Origin: Priestia megaterium
GTDB taxonomy: Bacteria > Bacillota > Bacilli > Bacillales > Bacillaceae_H
Length of the DNA stretch: 64,000 nt
NCBI RefSeq assembly: GCF_009497655.1
Contig: NZ_CP023317.1
Coordinates: forward strand, 509,001-573,000
Direction of reading: 5' to 3'
Position 1 is the first letter of the stretch. Every line of letters begins with the position of its first letter. The notes under the pieces were generated by a model. That model saw nothing but the letters and a program-made list of their open reading frames with translations. It searched no databases and was not told where the DNA came from. This document shows positions 8,422 to 17,196 of the stretch, in pieces. The position numbers were made by a program, and so were the translations under genes.

Positions 8422-9366
8422 ATGAGCACAAACATATATTTTAACCATGATGCAGGGATTGATGATTTAGTATCCCTTTTTTTACTGCTGCAAATGGATG
8501 ATGTAAAGGTAACGGGGGTATCTGTCATTCCTGCTGACGGATACTTAGAGCCAGGTATCAGCGCAAGCCAAAAAATTATTGATCGTTTTGGAAGTTATGA
8601 TATCGAGGTAGCCAAATCTACTTCACGTGGTATGAACCCATTTCCAAAAGAATGGCGCATGCATACGTTTTATGTAGATGCACTGCCAATTTTAAATGAA
8701 AAAGGGAAAGTGCAAACAAAAATAAGTCAGCTGCCTGCTCATGATCATTTAATTGAAACATTGCAGCACACAGACGGAAAAACGACTTTATTATTTACAG
8801 GACCGCTAACTGATTTGGCAAGAGCACTTGAAAAAGCGCCTGAAATAGAAGAGAAAATTGATAAGTTAGTGTGGATGGGCGGTACATTTCAAGAAGTAGG
8901 AAATGTGCAGGAGCCTGAACATGATGGAACGGCGGAATGGAATGCTTTTTGGGATCCAGAAGCAGTAGCAAGAGTATGGGAAAGCAGCATTAAAATTGAG
9001 ATGGTTGCTTTAGAAAGCACGAATCAAGTTCCATTAACGCCGGCTATTCGCCAAATGTGGGCTTCACTTCGCAGGTATGAAGGAGTAGACTTTGTAGGGC
9101 AGTGCTACGCGGCTTGCCCGCCGCTTGTGCATGTTGAAACCAATTCGACTTATTATTTGTGGGACGTACTCACAACAGCATTTACAGGGAATTCAACACT
9201 TGTGAAGGTAAAAACCGTTTCGAGTATTGTGTATACAGAAACACCAAGACAAGGAAGAACAGAAATTTCTGAAGAGGGACGACCTGTAGACGTCGTGTAT
9301 GACGTCACAGCTGAAGCATTCTTTACGTACATTACAGATTTAATGAAAAAAGCAGTAGCCAAATAA
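8422..9366 (+). CDS. Inosine/uridine-preferring nucleoside hydrolase family protein
   Basis: Hydrolyses the N-glycosidic bond of a ribonucleoside for base and ribose salvage. The 314-residue protein opens with the calcium-site motif NHDAGIDDLV at residues 8-17, the equivalent of the family's DTDPGxDD, with Asn replacing the usual first Asp and Ala replacing Pro. Further motifs are LLFTGPLTDLARAL near residue 118, VWMGGTF near residue 150, and AEWNAFWDPEA near residue 171, which supplies the substrate Asn and Asp side chains. GGAG lies 9 bp upstream of the ATG. No partner transporter adjoins it. Substrate preference cannot be read from sequence. Confidence 0.88.
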   Translation: MSTNIYFNHDAGIDDLVSLFLLLQMDDVKVTGVSVIPADGYLEPGISASQKIIDRFGSYDIEVAKSTSRGMNPFPKEWRMHTFYVDALPILNEKGKVQTKISQLPAHDHLIETLQHTDGKTTLLFTGPLTDLARALEKAPEIEEKIDKLVWMGGTFQEVGNVQEPEHDGTAEWNAFWDPEAVARVWESSIKIEMVALESTNQVPLTPAIRQMWASLRRYEGVDFVGQCYAACPPLVHVETNSTYYLWDVLTTAFTGNSTLVKVKTVSSIVYTETPRQGRTEISEEGRPVDVVYDVTAEAFFTYITDLMKKAVAK

Positions 9367-9368
9367 AG

Positions 9369-9402
9369 AAAAAGGTTGCACGTGAAAATGTGCAACCTTT
9401 TT
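9369..9402. terminator. Bidirectional terminator
   Basis: AAAAAGGTTGCAC (9369-9381) pairs with GTGCAACCTTTTT (9390-9402). It sits between the convergent nucleoside hydrolase gene and tcyC. Confidence 0.9.
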
Positions 9403-10135
9403 AATGAATCATATTCAAGAATTGACGTGTCCGCTCTTGTTGAGGATTTGAAAATATTTGATCCGGTGTACCTCTTTCCATAATGACACCTTGATCCATA
9501 AAAATAACTTCATCTGCTACTTCACGGGCAAAGCGCATTTCATGAGTTACCACCACCATCGTCATTCCTTCTTTTGCCAGGTCTTTCATCGCTTGAAGAA
9601 CGTCTCCTACAAGCTCAGGGTCAAGAGCTGAAGTAGGCTCATCAAATAGCATAACTTTTGGGTCCATCGCCATTGCTCTGGCGATGCCAACACGCTGTTG
9701 TTGTCCGCCAGACAGCTGGAAAGGGTAAAAGTCGAGCTTATCGCCTAAGCCAACGCGTGTTAACAATTCTTTACCTCTTTTTTCTGCCTCTTGAGTAGAA
9801 ACGCCTTTTACAATTACAGGACCTTCCATAACATTTTCAAGCGCACTTTTATGAGGAAATAAGTTATAGTTTTGAAAGACCATACCTGTTAGGCTTCGAA
9901 ATGAAGTAATGTCTTTTTTACGAACAGGTTTGTTGAAATTCATGCTTTTTTTATCAAGTTCAATCGTGCCGTCTGTTGGGATTTCTAAAAGATTTAAGCA
10001 ACGTAAAAAAGTAGTTTTACCCGATCCAGAAGGACCAATTAATACAATTACCTTGCCCTGTTCAACTTCTAAATCAATCCCTTTTAATACTTGCAAATCA
10101 CCGAATGATTTATGCAAATTTTTGATATTAATCAT
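9401..10135 (-). CDS. tcyC: Polar amino acid (probably L-cystine) ABC transporter ATPase
   Basis: 244-residue ATPase of the polar amino acid uptake family. Walker A is GPSGSGKTT near residue 34, the signature is LSGGQQQR near residue 142, and Walker B is [13 protein letters not shown] near residue 162, followed by the switch histidine in VVVTHEM. It is the last gene of a three-gene operon and starts 30 bp after the permease stop. The cystine assignment comes from the binding protein, which closely resembles B. subtilis TcyA. Other polar amino acids remain possible. Confidence 0.85.
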   Translation of the reverse strand: MINIKNLHKSFGDLQVLKGIDLEVEQGKVIVLIGPSGSGKTTFLRCLNLLEIPTDGTIELDKKSMNFNKPVRKKDITSFRSLTGMVFQNYNLFPHKSALENVMEGPVIVKGVSTQEAEKRGKELLTRVGLGDKLDFYPFQLSGGQQQRVGIARAMAMDPKVMLFDEPTSALDPELVGDVLQAMKDLAKEGMTMVVVTHEMRFAREVADEVIFMDQGVIMERGTPDQIFSNPQQERTRQFLNMIH

Positions 10136-10165
10136 ATGAAAAACTCCTTTAGCTACTCGAAACGG

Positions 10166-10879
10166 TTATTTAGATACGTAACGATCTAGTCTTATTTCAA
10201 TGCGTCCTTGGATAATGGATAAGATTGTACACATAATCCAGTACAAGAGCGCTGCTTCACTATAAAGAAGTAAAAATTCATAGTTAGTCGAAGCAATTTC
10301 TTGAGCTTTACGGAACATCTCAGAAACAAGAATAAGCGATGCAAGTGACGTATCTTTAATAAGGCTAATAAAAGAGTTAGATAATGGCGGAATCGATACA
10401 CGTGCTGCTTGCGGTAAAATAATCCGTCTTAACGCTTGGGAATAGGTCATACCAAGTGAGTAGCCAGCTTCCCACTGTCCTTTAGGAATAGATTGAATCG
10501 CTGCTCGGATAATTTCAGATGCATACGCACCTACACTTAATGAAAATCCAATAATAGCAGAGATAAATGGGTCAATTGTTATATCTAAATTGGGTAAGCC
10601 GTAGAAAATAATAAATAATTGCACAAGCAGCGGTGTACCTCGAATAATCGATACATAGATGCGCGCAATTATATTTAAAACTTTTATAGATGATAAACGA
10701 GCCAAGGCTGTTAAGACAGCTAAAATGATACCGAGTACAAACGTGATTAATGTTAGTGGAATAGAATATTGAATAGCTCCCTTTAGCATTGGTAAGAGAG
10801 ATGATTGAGCGATTGAAATCAATTGATTCAATCGCTCTCCATCAGGAAAAATATTATTTAGGAGAAACATCTTCGCCAA
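10166..10879 (-). CDS. tcyB: Polar amino acid (probably L-cystine) ABC transporter permease
   Basis: Membrane subunit with about five transmembrane segments and the His/Glu/Gln-family signature ([17 protein letters not shown] near residue 80; [22 protein letters not shown], the EAA loop, near residue 137). The 237-residue frame overlaps the upstream binding-protein gene by 26 bp. The exact start is uncertain: ATG at 10879, ATG at 10870, or a TTG near 10837 preceded by GGAGAG are all possible, and the hydrophobic core is unaffected. Operon order is tcyA-tcyB-tcyC. Confidence 0.85.
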   Translation of the reverse strand: MAKMFLLNNIFPDGERLNQLISIAQSSLLPMLKGAIQYSIPLTLITFVLGIILAVLTALARLSSIKVLNIIARIYVSIIRGTPLLVQLFIIFYGLPNLDITIDPFISAIIGFSLSVGAYASEIIRAAIQSIPKGQWEAGYSLGMTYSQALRRIILPQAARVSIPPLSNSFISLIKDTSLASLILVSEMFRKAQEIASTNYEFLLLYSEAALLYWIMCTILSIIQGRIEIRLDRYVSK

Positions 10880-11675
10880 ACCATTTCTTAGAAATTTTTG
10901 CGTATGTTCCGTCTTTTTTCATATCTTTCAATGCTTTGTTTACTTCATCCACTAACTTACCGCTGTCTTTTCTAAACATAAAGCCGCTTGCAGCACCATC
11001 GGATTTTTCATCCGCGATTTTGATAGGTGCGTTAGGGTGCTTTTTCTTATAGTCAAGGAACGATAATTTATCGTTGATTGTAGCATCAACACGGTTTGCG
11101 CTCATTAGTTCTACTGCTTGAGCAAAACCTTCAGCACTCGTAATGTTTGCACCATAAGATTGAGCCATGTCTTTGTAGTTACTTGTTAATGACTGTGCTG
11201 ATTTTTTTCCTTTTAAATCTTTAAATGATTTGATATCTTTTTCGTCTTTACGAACAATTAATACGGCGCCTGACTGGATGTATGGGTCAGAGAAATCGTA
11301 TTTCTTTTGACGATCTTCACGAATACCCACTTCATTAGCAATCATGTCAAAGCGTTTAGCATCTAATCCGGCAAACATGCCATCCCACTGTGTTTCTTTG
11401 AACTCAGCTTTTACGCCAAGACGTTTAGCTACTTCTTGAGCCAATTCTACATCAAACCCAGTTAGCTTTTGTTTGTCATCATGAAAAGTGAACGGAGGGT
11501 ATGTACCTTCAGTTCCAATTGTTAATACGCCATCTTTTTTCACTTTATTATATAAATCCTCTTGTGAAGATTTATTGTCTCCATTGTTTGCTTCATTTTT
11601 TGAGCTAGAACCGCATGCGGCAAGCACAACTGTGAAAGCTAATAGTAGCGACAAAAGTGCAGCAAATTTCTTCAT
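10854..11675 (-). CDS. tcyA: L-cystine-type amino acid binding lipoprotein
   Basis: Extracellular solute-binding lipoprotein of 273 residues. Lys-Lys and a hydrophobic core are followed by the lipobox VLAAC (Cys21), then a polar linker. The binding domain begins [18 protein letters not shown], typical of family 3 binding proteins. [18 protein letters not shown] and [13 protein letters not shown] closely match what I recall of B. subtilis TcyA, which is why cystine is proposed. A clean sigma-A promoter lies upstream. CymR control is likely by analogy, but I could not identify a convincing CymR box. No S-box leader is present. Confidence 0.85.
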   Translation of the reverse strand: MKKFAALLSLLLAFTVVLAACGSSSKNEANNGDNKSSQEDLYNKVKKDGVLTIGTEGTYPPFTFHDDKQKLTGFDVELAQEVAKRLGVKAEFKETQWDGMFAGLDAKRFDMIANEVGIREDRQKKYDFSDPYIQSGAVLIVRKDEKDIKSFKDLKGKKSAQSLTSNYKDMAQSYGANITSAEGFAQAVELMSANRVDATINDKLSFLDYKKKHPNAPIKIADEKSDGAASGFMFRKDSGKLVDEVNKALKDMKKDGTYAKISKKWFGEDVSPK

Positions 11676-11718
11676 TTTCTAAACCCCCTAGTATTCTGAT
11701 AGGAAATGATACTCTGTG

Positions 11719-11747
11719 ATACTAAACAAGAACACAGCAAAAGTCAA
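11719..11747 (-). promoter_or_regulatory. Sigma-A promoter of the tcyABC operon
   Basis: On the minus strand, TTGACT (11747-11742) and TAGTAT (11724-11719) are 17 bp apart. A TGATACT direct repeat (about 11707-11724) overlaps the -10 box and could be part of an operator. Confidence 0.7.
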
Positions 11748-12016
11748 CAAAAAAAACTTATACGATTAATGTGACTTAAAATAAGGGAAATATACCTTCT
11801 ATACACGGTTTGTCATAAGGATACAGAAAGATTTTAAAATTTGGATTAAGTGGATTTTTAAGGGATATTTGAGGAGTAAAAAGGAAGTTTCATGCGACGA
11901 TTTTCTCTTTCATTTTTTCATGACTTTTGGTGCAATAAACATATAGTTAAATGTTAAGGTAGAAATAAATTCCTTATGGTACACTTAAAGAAGAATTTAT
12001 GAAACGGAGCGATATG
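11748..12016. other. AT-rich intergenic region between tcyA and crcB
   Basis: Divergent upstream region. I looked for a fluoride (crcB-type) riboswitch before the CrcB pair and saw no match to its conserved GGNGAUGG...CUGAUGA core. No small gene or clear terminator is visible. Confidence 0.4.
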
Positions 12017-12415
12017 ATGAAAGCCATAAACTTAATCTCAATTGCCTTTGGTGCTATCGCTGGTACATATGCGCGTTATTTGCTAAATCTTTCCTTATTA
12101 TATACGGGCTATCCAATAGGAACGGTAATTGAAAACCTATTAGGAAGCTTCATACTAGGCCTATTAACAGGATTTTTTGCGTGGAAAAAGCCAAAAGAAT
12201 GGATAAAGCTTGGACTAGGAGTTGGCGTGTGCGGCGGTTTTACAACGTATTCAACCTTTGCAGGAGACGTCATTTCTCTCACTCAGCACCATTTATTTTG
12301 GGGAGCCATTTATGTCATTGTCTCTTTAGTAGGTGGAATCCTTCTTGCTTTAGCAGGCTATCTATGCGGTGAAGCGGCAGGGAAAAATTTAGTGAAAGTA
12401 CATGAGGTGAAGTAA
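12017..12415 (+). CDS. crcB: Fluoride efflux channel subunit CrcB/Fluc, first copy
   Basis: Small four-helix membrane protein that exports fluoride as a dual-topology dimer, or as a heterodimer when two genes occur together. I choose the ATG at 12017 (132 residues, MKAINLISIAFGAIAG) because GGAG precedes it by 7 bp. The in-frame ATGs at 11999 and 12014 are less well served. Family marks: GTYARYLLN near residue 15, a conserved Asn in IENLLGSF near residue 39, and GVCGGFTTYSTFAGD near residue 70, whose Thr/Ser/Phe residues line the pore. The stop codon touches the start of the second copy, implying co-translation and a heterodimer. Confidence 0.9.
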   Translation: MKAINLISIAFGAIAGTYARYLLNLSLLYTGYPIGTVIENLLGSFILGLLTGFFAWKKPKEWIKLGLGVGVCGGFTTYSTFAGDVISLTQHHLFWGAIYVIVSLVGGILLALAGYLCGEAAGKNLVKVHEVK

Positions 12416-12802
12416 ATGAGCATAGTGAGCTTGGCACTTGGCGGGGCAGCTGGAGGAATATGCCGTTATCTTTTGGGTTTAAAAGTTACAAAAACAGTTT
12501 CAAACCCTCCTTTTCCAGTCTCAATGCTGTTTGTAAACTTGCTCGGTGCGTTTGGGCTTGGTCTTTTTTACGGTAGTTATTATGGAAAGGTTCCGAGTCA
12601 TGCTTATGATGATTCAATATTTTTAATGATTGGCATTGGGTTTTTTGGTGCCTTTACCACTTTTTCAACGTTTAGTGTGGAAACCGTACAGTTAATTCGG
12701 GAAAAATCTTATCGGAAAATGTTGGCGTACGTGGGGATTTCAGCATTTGGAACAGTTGGTTTATTTACAGTCGGTTTACTGGCAGGAACGTTTTTATTAT
12801 AA
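12416..12802 (+). CDS. crcB: Fluoride efflux channel subunit CrcB/Fluc, second copy
   Basis: 128 residues with the same architecture as the preceding gene: GGICRYLLG near residue 13, FVNLLGAFGLG near residue 40 with the pore-lining Asn, and GFFGAFTTFSTFSVE near residue 79. The ATG immediately follows the stop of the first copy, and GAGGTGAAG lies inside that gene's end. In bacilli, adjacent crcB1/crcB2 genes make opposite-topology halves of one channel. Charge distribution (Arg/Lys in different loops) fits that idea but was not computed. Confidence 0.9.
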   Translation: MSIVSLALGGAAGGICRYLLGLKVTKTVSNPPFPVSMLFVNLLGAFGLGLFYGSYYGKVPSHAYDDSIFLMIGIGFFGAFTTFSTFSVETVQLIREKSYRKMLAYVGISAFGTVGLFTVGLLAGTFLL

Positions 12803-12853
12803 GTAAAGAGAACGTTTCTAGTAGGGAAAAACAAAAAGACGGAGAAGTAGAGA

Positions 12854-13069
12854 ATGGATAGAAAAGCAGAAGTTTGGAAATACATTTTGTTGATTGTAGC
12901 TGTTGCAGGTCAGATCATTGGTTTTTTATTTTTATTTATAAATGTTGTGGCGGCATTTATTTTTTACGGTTTTTATATTCTAACTTTTATTATGTTACTC
13001 CTGCTGTTTATATGGGATCGGAAAAAGGAAAAAGACAAAGAAGAATTTGACGACTATACCGATTACTAA
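12854..13069 (+). CDS. Small two-helix membrane protein of unknown function
   Basis: 71 residues with two adjacent hydrophobic helices (about residues 10-30 and 33-54), then a strongly charged tail (WDRKKEKDKEEFDDYTDY) that probably faces the cytoplasm. GACGGAGAAG precedes the ATG. It follows the crcB pair by 51 bp and may be co-transcribed with it, since no terminator separates them. No family recognised. Confidence 0.6.
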   Translation: MDRKAEVWKYILLIVAVAGQIIGFLFLFINVVAAFIFYGFYILTFIMLLLLFIWDRKKEKDKEEFDDYTDY

Positions 13070-13171
13070 CTATATAAAAAGCAGAATGATTCGGTGCGCC
13101 GGGCCTCTTAGTAAAGAAGCTTAAAAGATACATCTATAAAAGGAAGAGAGCCGTAAGAGCATAAAGAGATA

Positions 13172-13199
13172 TTGTATTTACATCTAGTTGTGTTATAAT
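13172..13199 (+). promoter_or_regulatory. Sigma-A promoter of the thiamine operon
   Basis: TTGTAT (13172-13177), a 16-bp spacer and TATAAT (13194-13199), about 30 bp before the riboswitch. Confidence 0.65.
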
Positions 13200-13227
13200 T
13201 TTAAGTGCAAAAACAAAATCAATAAAT

Positions 13228-13320
13228 AGCAATCACTAGGGGAGCTTTTTGAAGCTGAGACGGATGTATTTCGGACCCTTTGAACCTGATCTGGTTTGGA
13301 CCAGCGTAGGGAAGTGGCGA
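13228..13320 (+). ncRNA. TPP riboswitch (THI element)
   Basis: The conserved thi-box features occur in order: ACTAGGGG at 13235, GCTGAGA near 13254, ACCCTTTGAACCTGATCTGG at 13275-13294, and ACCAGCGTAGGGAAGTGG at about 13299-13316. It lies between a sigma-A promoter and a strong intrinsic terminator, so thiamine pyrophosphate should stop transcription before tenI. The aptamer's 3' part would have to compete with the terminator through the GATCATG...CATGC linker; I did not model the alternative fold. Confidence 0.95.
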
Positions 13321-13345
13321 TCATGTTTACATAACGATGCATGCT

Positions 13346-13374
13346 AACCACTCTACGTTGTAGAGTGGTTTTTT
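13346..13374 (+). terminator. Riboswitch expression-platform terminator
   Basis: AACCACTCTAC (13346-13356), loop GTT, GTAGAGTGGTT (13360-13370), then TTTT. Eleven perfect pairs. Confidence 0.92.
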
Positions 13375-13450
13375 GTATGTAATAAAGCCCTCTGCACAAG
13401 ATGAAGTGATTGAAATTTCTCTTTATTCTGAGTGGAAAGGTTTCGATCAT

Positions 13451-14074
13451 GTGGATATTCCTAAATTTCATGTCATTACAACAGATAAGCAGCCAATCGA
13501 AGAGCTTCAAAAAATTTTAACGGCTATCGCGCCTTTTGCGGGCGCCATTCATATTAGAGAAAAAAAGAAAACGGCAAAGCAGATTCAATGTTTACTAGAA
13601 AGCCTACCATTTTGTCGCTCTAAAATTATTGTGAATGACCGAGTTGATGTAGCGCATGCTTTAAAAGCAAAAGGTGTACAGCTTGCCTATCATAGTTTAG
13701 ACGTTTCGTTTGTTATAGACGCATTTCCTTCTCTTATTGTTGGAAAGTCAGTTCACTCTGTGGAAGAGGCTTTAGAAGCTGAAAAAGATGGTGCTCACTA
13801 CATTTTATACGGACATATTTATTCAACACATTCAAAAAAAGAATTAAAAAGTCGAGGGATAGCGGCACTAAAAGAAGTAGTAGACGCTGTGCAGATACCG
13901 GTTATTGCCATTGGAGGAATTACACCTGTAAATGCCAAAGAGGTACTTCAAACAGGAGCACACGGTATAGCCGTGATGTCTGGTGTCATGCTTGCGCAAG
14001 ATCCCCTGAAAGCGATTAAACAATATTCTCATATATGGACATCTGGAGGTGGAGAAAATGAAGCAGCATTATGA
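13451..14074 (+). CDS. tenI: Thiazole tautomerase TenI
   Basis: TenI isomerises the thiazole carboxylate made by ThiG to the aromatic form used for coupling. I place the start at the GTG at 13451 (207 residues, MDIPKFHVITTDKQ), after GGAAAGG. Upstream starts would fall in the riboswitch terminator. The (beta/alpha)8 fold resembles ThiE, with RE at the end of HIREKKK, and GRSVHS replaced by GKSVHS near residue 95. The glycine-rich phosphate site reads AIGGITP near residue 158. First gene of the operon. In B. subtilis tenA precedes tenI; here no tenA lies between riboswitch and tenI. It overlaps thiO by 17 bp. Confidence 0.88.
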   Translation: MDIPKFHVITTDKQPIEELQKILTAIAPFAGAIHIREKKKTAKQIQCLLESLPFCRSKIIVNDRVDVAHALKAKGVQLAYHSLDVSFVIDAFPSLIVGKSVHSVEEALEAEKDGAHYILYGHIYSTHSKKELKSRGIAALKEVVDAVQIPVIAIGGITPVNAKEVLQTGAHGIAVMSGVMLAQDPLKAIKQYSHIWTSGGGENEAAL

Positions 14075-15185
14075 TGTACTGTTAATCGGAGGAGGTATAA
14101 TCAGCTCTTCTATCGCTTATCATTTGTCAAAACAAGGAGCGTCAGTAGCTATTCTTGAACGCAATCAAGTTGGTTGTGAAGCTTCAAGTGCAGCCGCTGG
14201 TATTTTAGGTGCTCAAGCTGAAATTGATGAAGAAGGTCCTCTTTTAGACCTTGCTATTAAGAGCAGAAGCATGTTTCCTGAACTGGTGAAGGAACTAAAA
14301 GAAAAAACGGCTATCGACGTAGAGCTCATTCAAAAAGGCTTATTAAAAGTCGCTGTAACAGAAGAAGATGCACACGTATTAAAGAAAAAAGCCGCTCAGC
14401 ACCACCGGTGGGACAAAGATGTAAGATGGATCGATGTAAAAGAAGCGCGTTTGTTAGAACCCGGGCTCTCTCCAGACATATACGGAGCCATTACAATACC
14501 GGGAGACGGCCAGCTAGCTCCGGCTAAGTTAACACAAGCTCTTGCTCATGGAGCCTTGTATCACGGAGCAGATGTATTCGAATACTGTGACGTTCACTCT
14601 CTGATTATGGAAAATGAAACAGTAAAAGGGGTACAGACGTCCAAAGGCTCTTTTTATGGAGAAAAAGTAGTGATTGCAGCAGGCTCATGGGCTAAACGCT
14701 TTATTTCTTCTGAACATTTAGGCGAGGTGTTTCCTGTAAAAGGAGAGTGTATTGCTCTGCAAAGTTATAAGCCCCTGCTTTCTAAAACGATTTTTTTAGA
14801 TGAAGGTTTTTACTTAGTCCCTAAGACTGGTGGAAGAATCGTAATCGGGGCAACTAAGCTGCAGCATGATTTTACTAAGACCGTTTCTGCACAAGGTATT
14901 CAATTTTTGCTGAATAAAGCTTCTGCGCTTCTGCCGGCCATTAAAGAAGCCACATTTGAAAAAGCATGGGCTGGTCTTCGTCCACAAACAAATGATGGCT
15001 GGCCTTATTTAGGAGAGCACCCTGAAATAGCGAATCTGCACATGGCTTTTGGCCACTACCGAAACGGTATTTTATTAAGCGCTGCAACTGGAAAAATTAT
15101 GGCTGATGCTTTGTTAGGGAAAAAGCCAAATCATTCATTCTTTACATCATTTCAGCTAACGAGAGCAATGGAGGGAGTTCATTGA
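14058..15185 (+). CDS. thiO: Glycine oxidase ThiO
   Basis: FAD enzyme that oxidises glycine to the imine needed for the thiazole ring. 375 residues from the ATG at 14058, which has GGAGGTGGAG upstream; the alternative start at 14049 overlaps that Shine-Dalgarno sequence. The dinucleotide fold GGGIISSSIAYHLSKQG starts at about residue 11, and EASSAAAGILGAQ near residue 43 is typical of the DAO family. The C-terminal GLRPQTNDGWPYLG and HYRNGILLSAATG line the substrate and FAD sites. Translationally coupled to tenI and to thiS, whose TTG start overlaps the thiO stop. Confidence 0.92.
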   Translation: MKQHYDVLLIGGGIISSSIAYHLSKQGASVAILERNQVGCEASSAAAGILGAQAEIDEEGPLLDLAIKSRSMFPELVKELKEKTAIDVELIQKGLLKVAVTEEDAHVLKKKAAQHHRWDKDVRWIDVKEARLLEPGLSPDIYGAITIPGDGQLAPAKLTQALAHGALYHGADVFEYCDVHSLIMENETVKGVQTSKGSFYGEKVVIAAGSWAKRFISSEHLGEVFPVKGECIALQSYKPLLSKTIFLDEGFYLVPKTGGRIVIGATKLQHDFTKTVSAQGIQFLLNKASALLPAIKEATFEKAWAGLRPQTNDGWPYLGEHPEIANLHMAFGHYRNGILLSAATGKIMADALLGKKPNHSFFTSFQLTRAMEGVH

Positions 15186-15385
15186 ATCTAATTATTAACG
15201 GTAAGACCGTCACTGTCGGAGATGAAATTGAAACGGTCGAGCACTTGCTGCAGGCTCAGAGTCTGCATGAGCGAGTTGTAATTGTTGAATTAAACAAGAA
15301 TATTTTGCAAAAAGAAGAACATAGCGATGCATGCTTAAAAGATGGAGATACATTAGAAGTTGTTTCATTTGTTGGAGGAGGATGA
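15182..15385 (+). CDS. thiS: Sulfur carrier protein ThiS
   Basis: 67-residue ubiquitin-like carrier ending in the required Gly-Gly (FVGGG), which is adenylated by ThiF and then carries sulfur as a thiocarboxylate to ThiG. The start is a TTG overlapping the thiO stop codon, with GGAGGG 6 bp upstream, so translation should be coupled. The beta-grasp core is [15 protein letters not shown]. Confidence 0.92.
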   Translation: MNLIINGKTVTVGDEIETVEHLLQAQSLHERVVIVELNKNILQKEEHSDACLKDGDTLEVVSFVGGG

Positions 15386-15390
15386 AGAGT

Positions 15391-16158
15391 ATGTTAAAAA
15401 TTGGACAATATACATTTAATTCACGTTTATTATTAGGAACAGGGAAATTTCCGGACTTTACGACTCAGCGTCAAGCGGTAGAAGAGTCGGAAACAGAAAT
15501 TTTAACATTTGCTGTTAGACGAATGGATATTTTTGATCAAAATCAGCCTAATTTATTAGAAGCACTTGATGTGAAGCGTTTCACTCTTTTGCCTAACACT
15601 GCTGGAGCAAAAAATGCAGAAGAGGCCGTACGTATTGCTAAATTAGCAAAGGCTTCTGGACTTTGTGACATGGTGAAAGTAGAAGTAATTGGATGTGATA
15701 AGACGCTGCTTCCTGATCCAGTTGAAACATTAAAAGCTAGTGAAGAACTGTTAAAAGAGGGCTTTACCGTTTTACCTTACACATCAGATGATGTTTTACT
15801 TGCGCGTCGTTTAGAGGAGTTAGGCGTACATGCCATTATGCCAGGAGCGTCGCCTATCGGTTCAGGTCAAGGTATTATTAATCCGTTGAACATGCGTTTT
15901 ATCATTGAACAATCAACCGTTCCAGTAATTGTAGATGCAGGTATTGGAACGGCTTCAGACGCAGCTCAAGCTATGGAGCTAGGAGCAGATGGTGTGTTAT
16001 TAAATACAGCTGTTTCAGGAGCAAAAGATCCTGTGAAAATGGCTCGTGCTATGAAGCTAGCGATTGAGGCAGGAAGAGCAGCATTTGAAGCAGGACGTAT
16101 TGAAAAGAAACAATATGCAACGGCAAGCAGTCCAACAGAAGGGATGAGTATCGGTTGA
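15391..16158 (+). CDS. thiG: Thiazole synthase ThiG
   Basis: Makes the thiazole phosphate carboxylate from deoxyxylulose 5-phosphate, glycine imine and ThiS thiocarboxylate. I use the ATG at 15391 (255 residues, [20 protein letters not shown]), which has GGAGGAGG 9 bp upstream and matches the usual family length. An ATG at 15382 adds three residues. The catalytic lysine lies in [10 protein letters not shown] near residue 98, and the phosphate site is [20 protein letters not shown] near residue 180. The TTG of thiF overlaps its stop. Confidence 0.95.
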   Translation: MLKIGQYTFNSRLLLGTGKFPDFTTQRQAVEESETEILTFAVRRMDIFDQNQPNLLEALDVKRFTLLPNTAGAKNAEEAVRIAKLAKASGLCDMVKVEVIGCDKTLLPDPVETLKASEELLKEGFTVLPYTSDDVLLARRLEELGVHAIMPGASPIGSGQGIINPLNMRFIIEQSTVPVIVDAGIGTASDAAQAMELGADGVLLNTAVSGAKDPVKMARAMKLAIEAGRAAFEAGRIEKKQYATASSPTEGMSIG

Positions 16159-17174
16159 TTAATCGTTATTCCCGCCAAGAATTGTTTCAACCTATTGGAA
16201 AAGGCGGACAGCAGCAAATTCAAGAAAAGCATGTTCTGATTGTAGGAGCAGGTGCTCTTGGAACAGGGAACGCCGAGGCCCTTGCACGAGCGGGAGTAAA
16301 GAAAATAACGCTCATTGACCGCGATTATGTAGAGTGGAGTAACCTTCAGCGTCAGCAATTGTATAGTGAAAAAGATGCTGATAAAAGAATCCCAAAAGCA
16401 GTTGCCGCTAAAAAAAGGCTTCACGATATTAATCATGATGTAAAAGTAGAAGCCCACGTAGCGGACGGTACCCCTCAAGTTTTAGAACAGCTTGTTGAGG
16501 GGGTAGATGTTATGATTGATGCAACCGATAATTTTGACACACGCCTTGTAATGAATGATTTATCACAAAAATATGATATTCCTTGGATTTACGGAGCATG
16601 TGTAGGAAGTTACGGAATTAGTTATACTATCATACCAAGTGAAACACCGTGTTTATCCTGTTTGCTTGAATCTGTACCGCTTGGAGGGTTAACATGTGAT
16701 ACAGTGGGGATTATTAGTCCTGCTGTACAAATGGTAGTCGCTCATCAAGTAACAGAGGTGTTAAAAATATTAGTTGGAGACTGGAATGCGCTCAGGAGGG
16801 AACTTGTTTCGTTTGACGTATGGAAAAATGAGTATACGAGCATCAATGTGAACGTATTTCGCAAATCTGCTTGCCGCTCATGCGGCAGTGAACAAACGTA
16901 TCCCTTTTTACAATATGAAAATCAAACGAAAACAGCTGTGCTATGCGGAAGAAACACGGTACAAATCCGTCCGGGCAAATCAGCCAAGCAGCCGCTGCAG
17001 TCTTTAGGTGAACGATTAAAAGAAAAAGGATATAAAATTGAACAAAATCCGTATCTGCTTTCTTTTTATGTAGATGATTACCGTTTAGTGATGTTTCAAG
17101 ACGGGCGCGTCTTTGTCCATGGAACAAACGATATAGTAGAAGCAAAGTCACTTTATCATCGGTATATTGGGTAA
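16155..17174 (+). CDS. thiF: ThiS adenylyltransferase ThiF
   Basis: E1-like enzyme that adenylates the ThiS C-terminus. 339 residues from a TTG at 16155 that overlaps the thiG stop. The nucleotide-binding motif [13 protein letters not shown] begins near residue 31, and [16 protein letters not shown] near residue 55 carries the conserved Arg finger and Asn. Zinc ligands are CLSC near residue 170 and CRSCGS near residue 240. The C-terminal 60 residues are more divergent. Sixth-from-promoter order thiS-thiG-thiF matches B. subtilis. Confidence 0.92.
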   Translation: MINRYSRQELFQPIGKGGQQQIQEKHVLIVGAGALGTGNAEALARAGVKKITLIDRDYVEWSNLQRQQLYSEKDADKRIPKAVAAKKRLHDINHDVKVEAHVADGTPQVLEQLVEGVDVMIDATDNFDTRLVMNDLSQKYDIPWIYGACVGSYGISYTIIPSETPCLSCLLESVPLGGLTCDTVGIISPAVQMVVAHQVTEVLKILVGDWNALRRELVSFDVWKNEYTSINVNVFRKSACRSCGSEQTYPFLQYENQTKTAVLCGRNTVQIRPGKSAKQPLQSLGERLKEKGYKIEQNPYLLSFYVDDYRLVMFQDGRVFVHGTNDIVEAKSLYHRYIG

Positions 17175-17196
17175 GAAAGAGATGGAGGTTTCAAGC

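Noticed and set aside
11676-11800. S-box or T-box leader for tcyABC
   Set aside because: No conserved elements or terminator hairpin between the promoter and the ATG.
11748-12016. Fluoride riboswitch before crcB
   Set aside because: Conserved core bases were not found by eye.
15331-15390. Longer thiG start
   Set aside because: It would lie within thiS, and the GGAGGAGG ribosome site points to the ATG at 15391.
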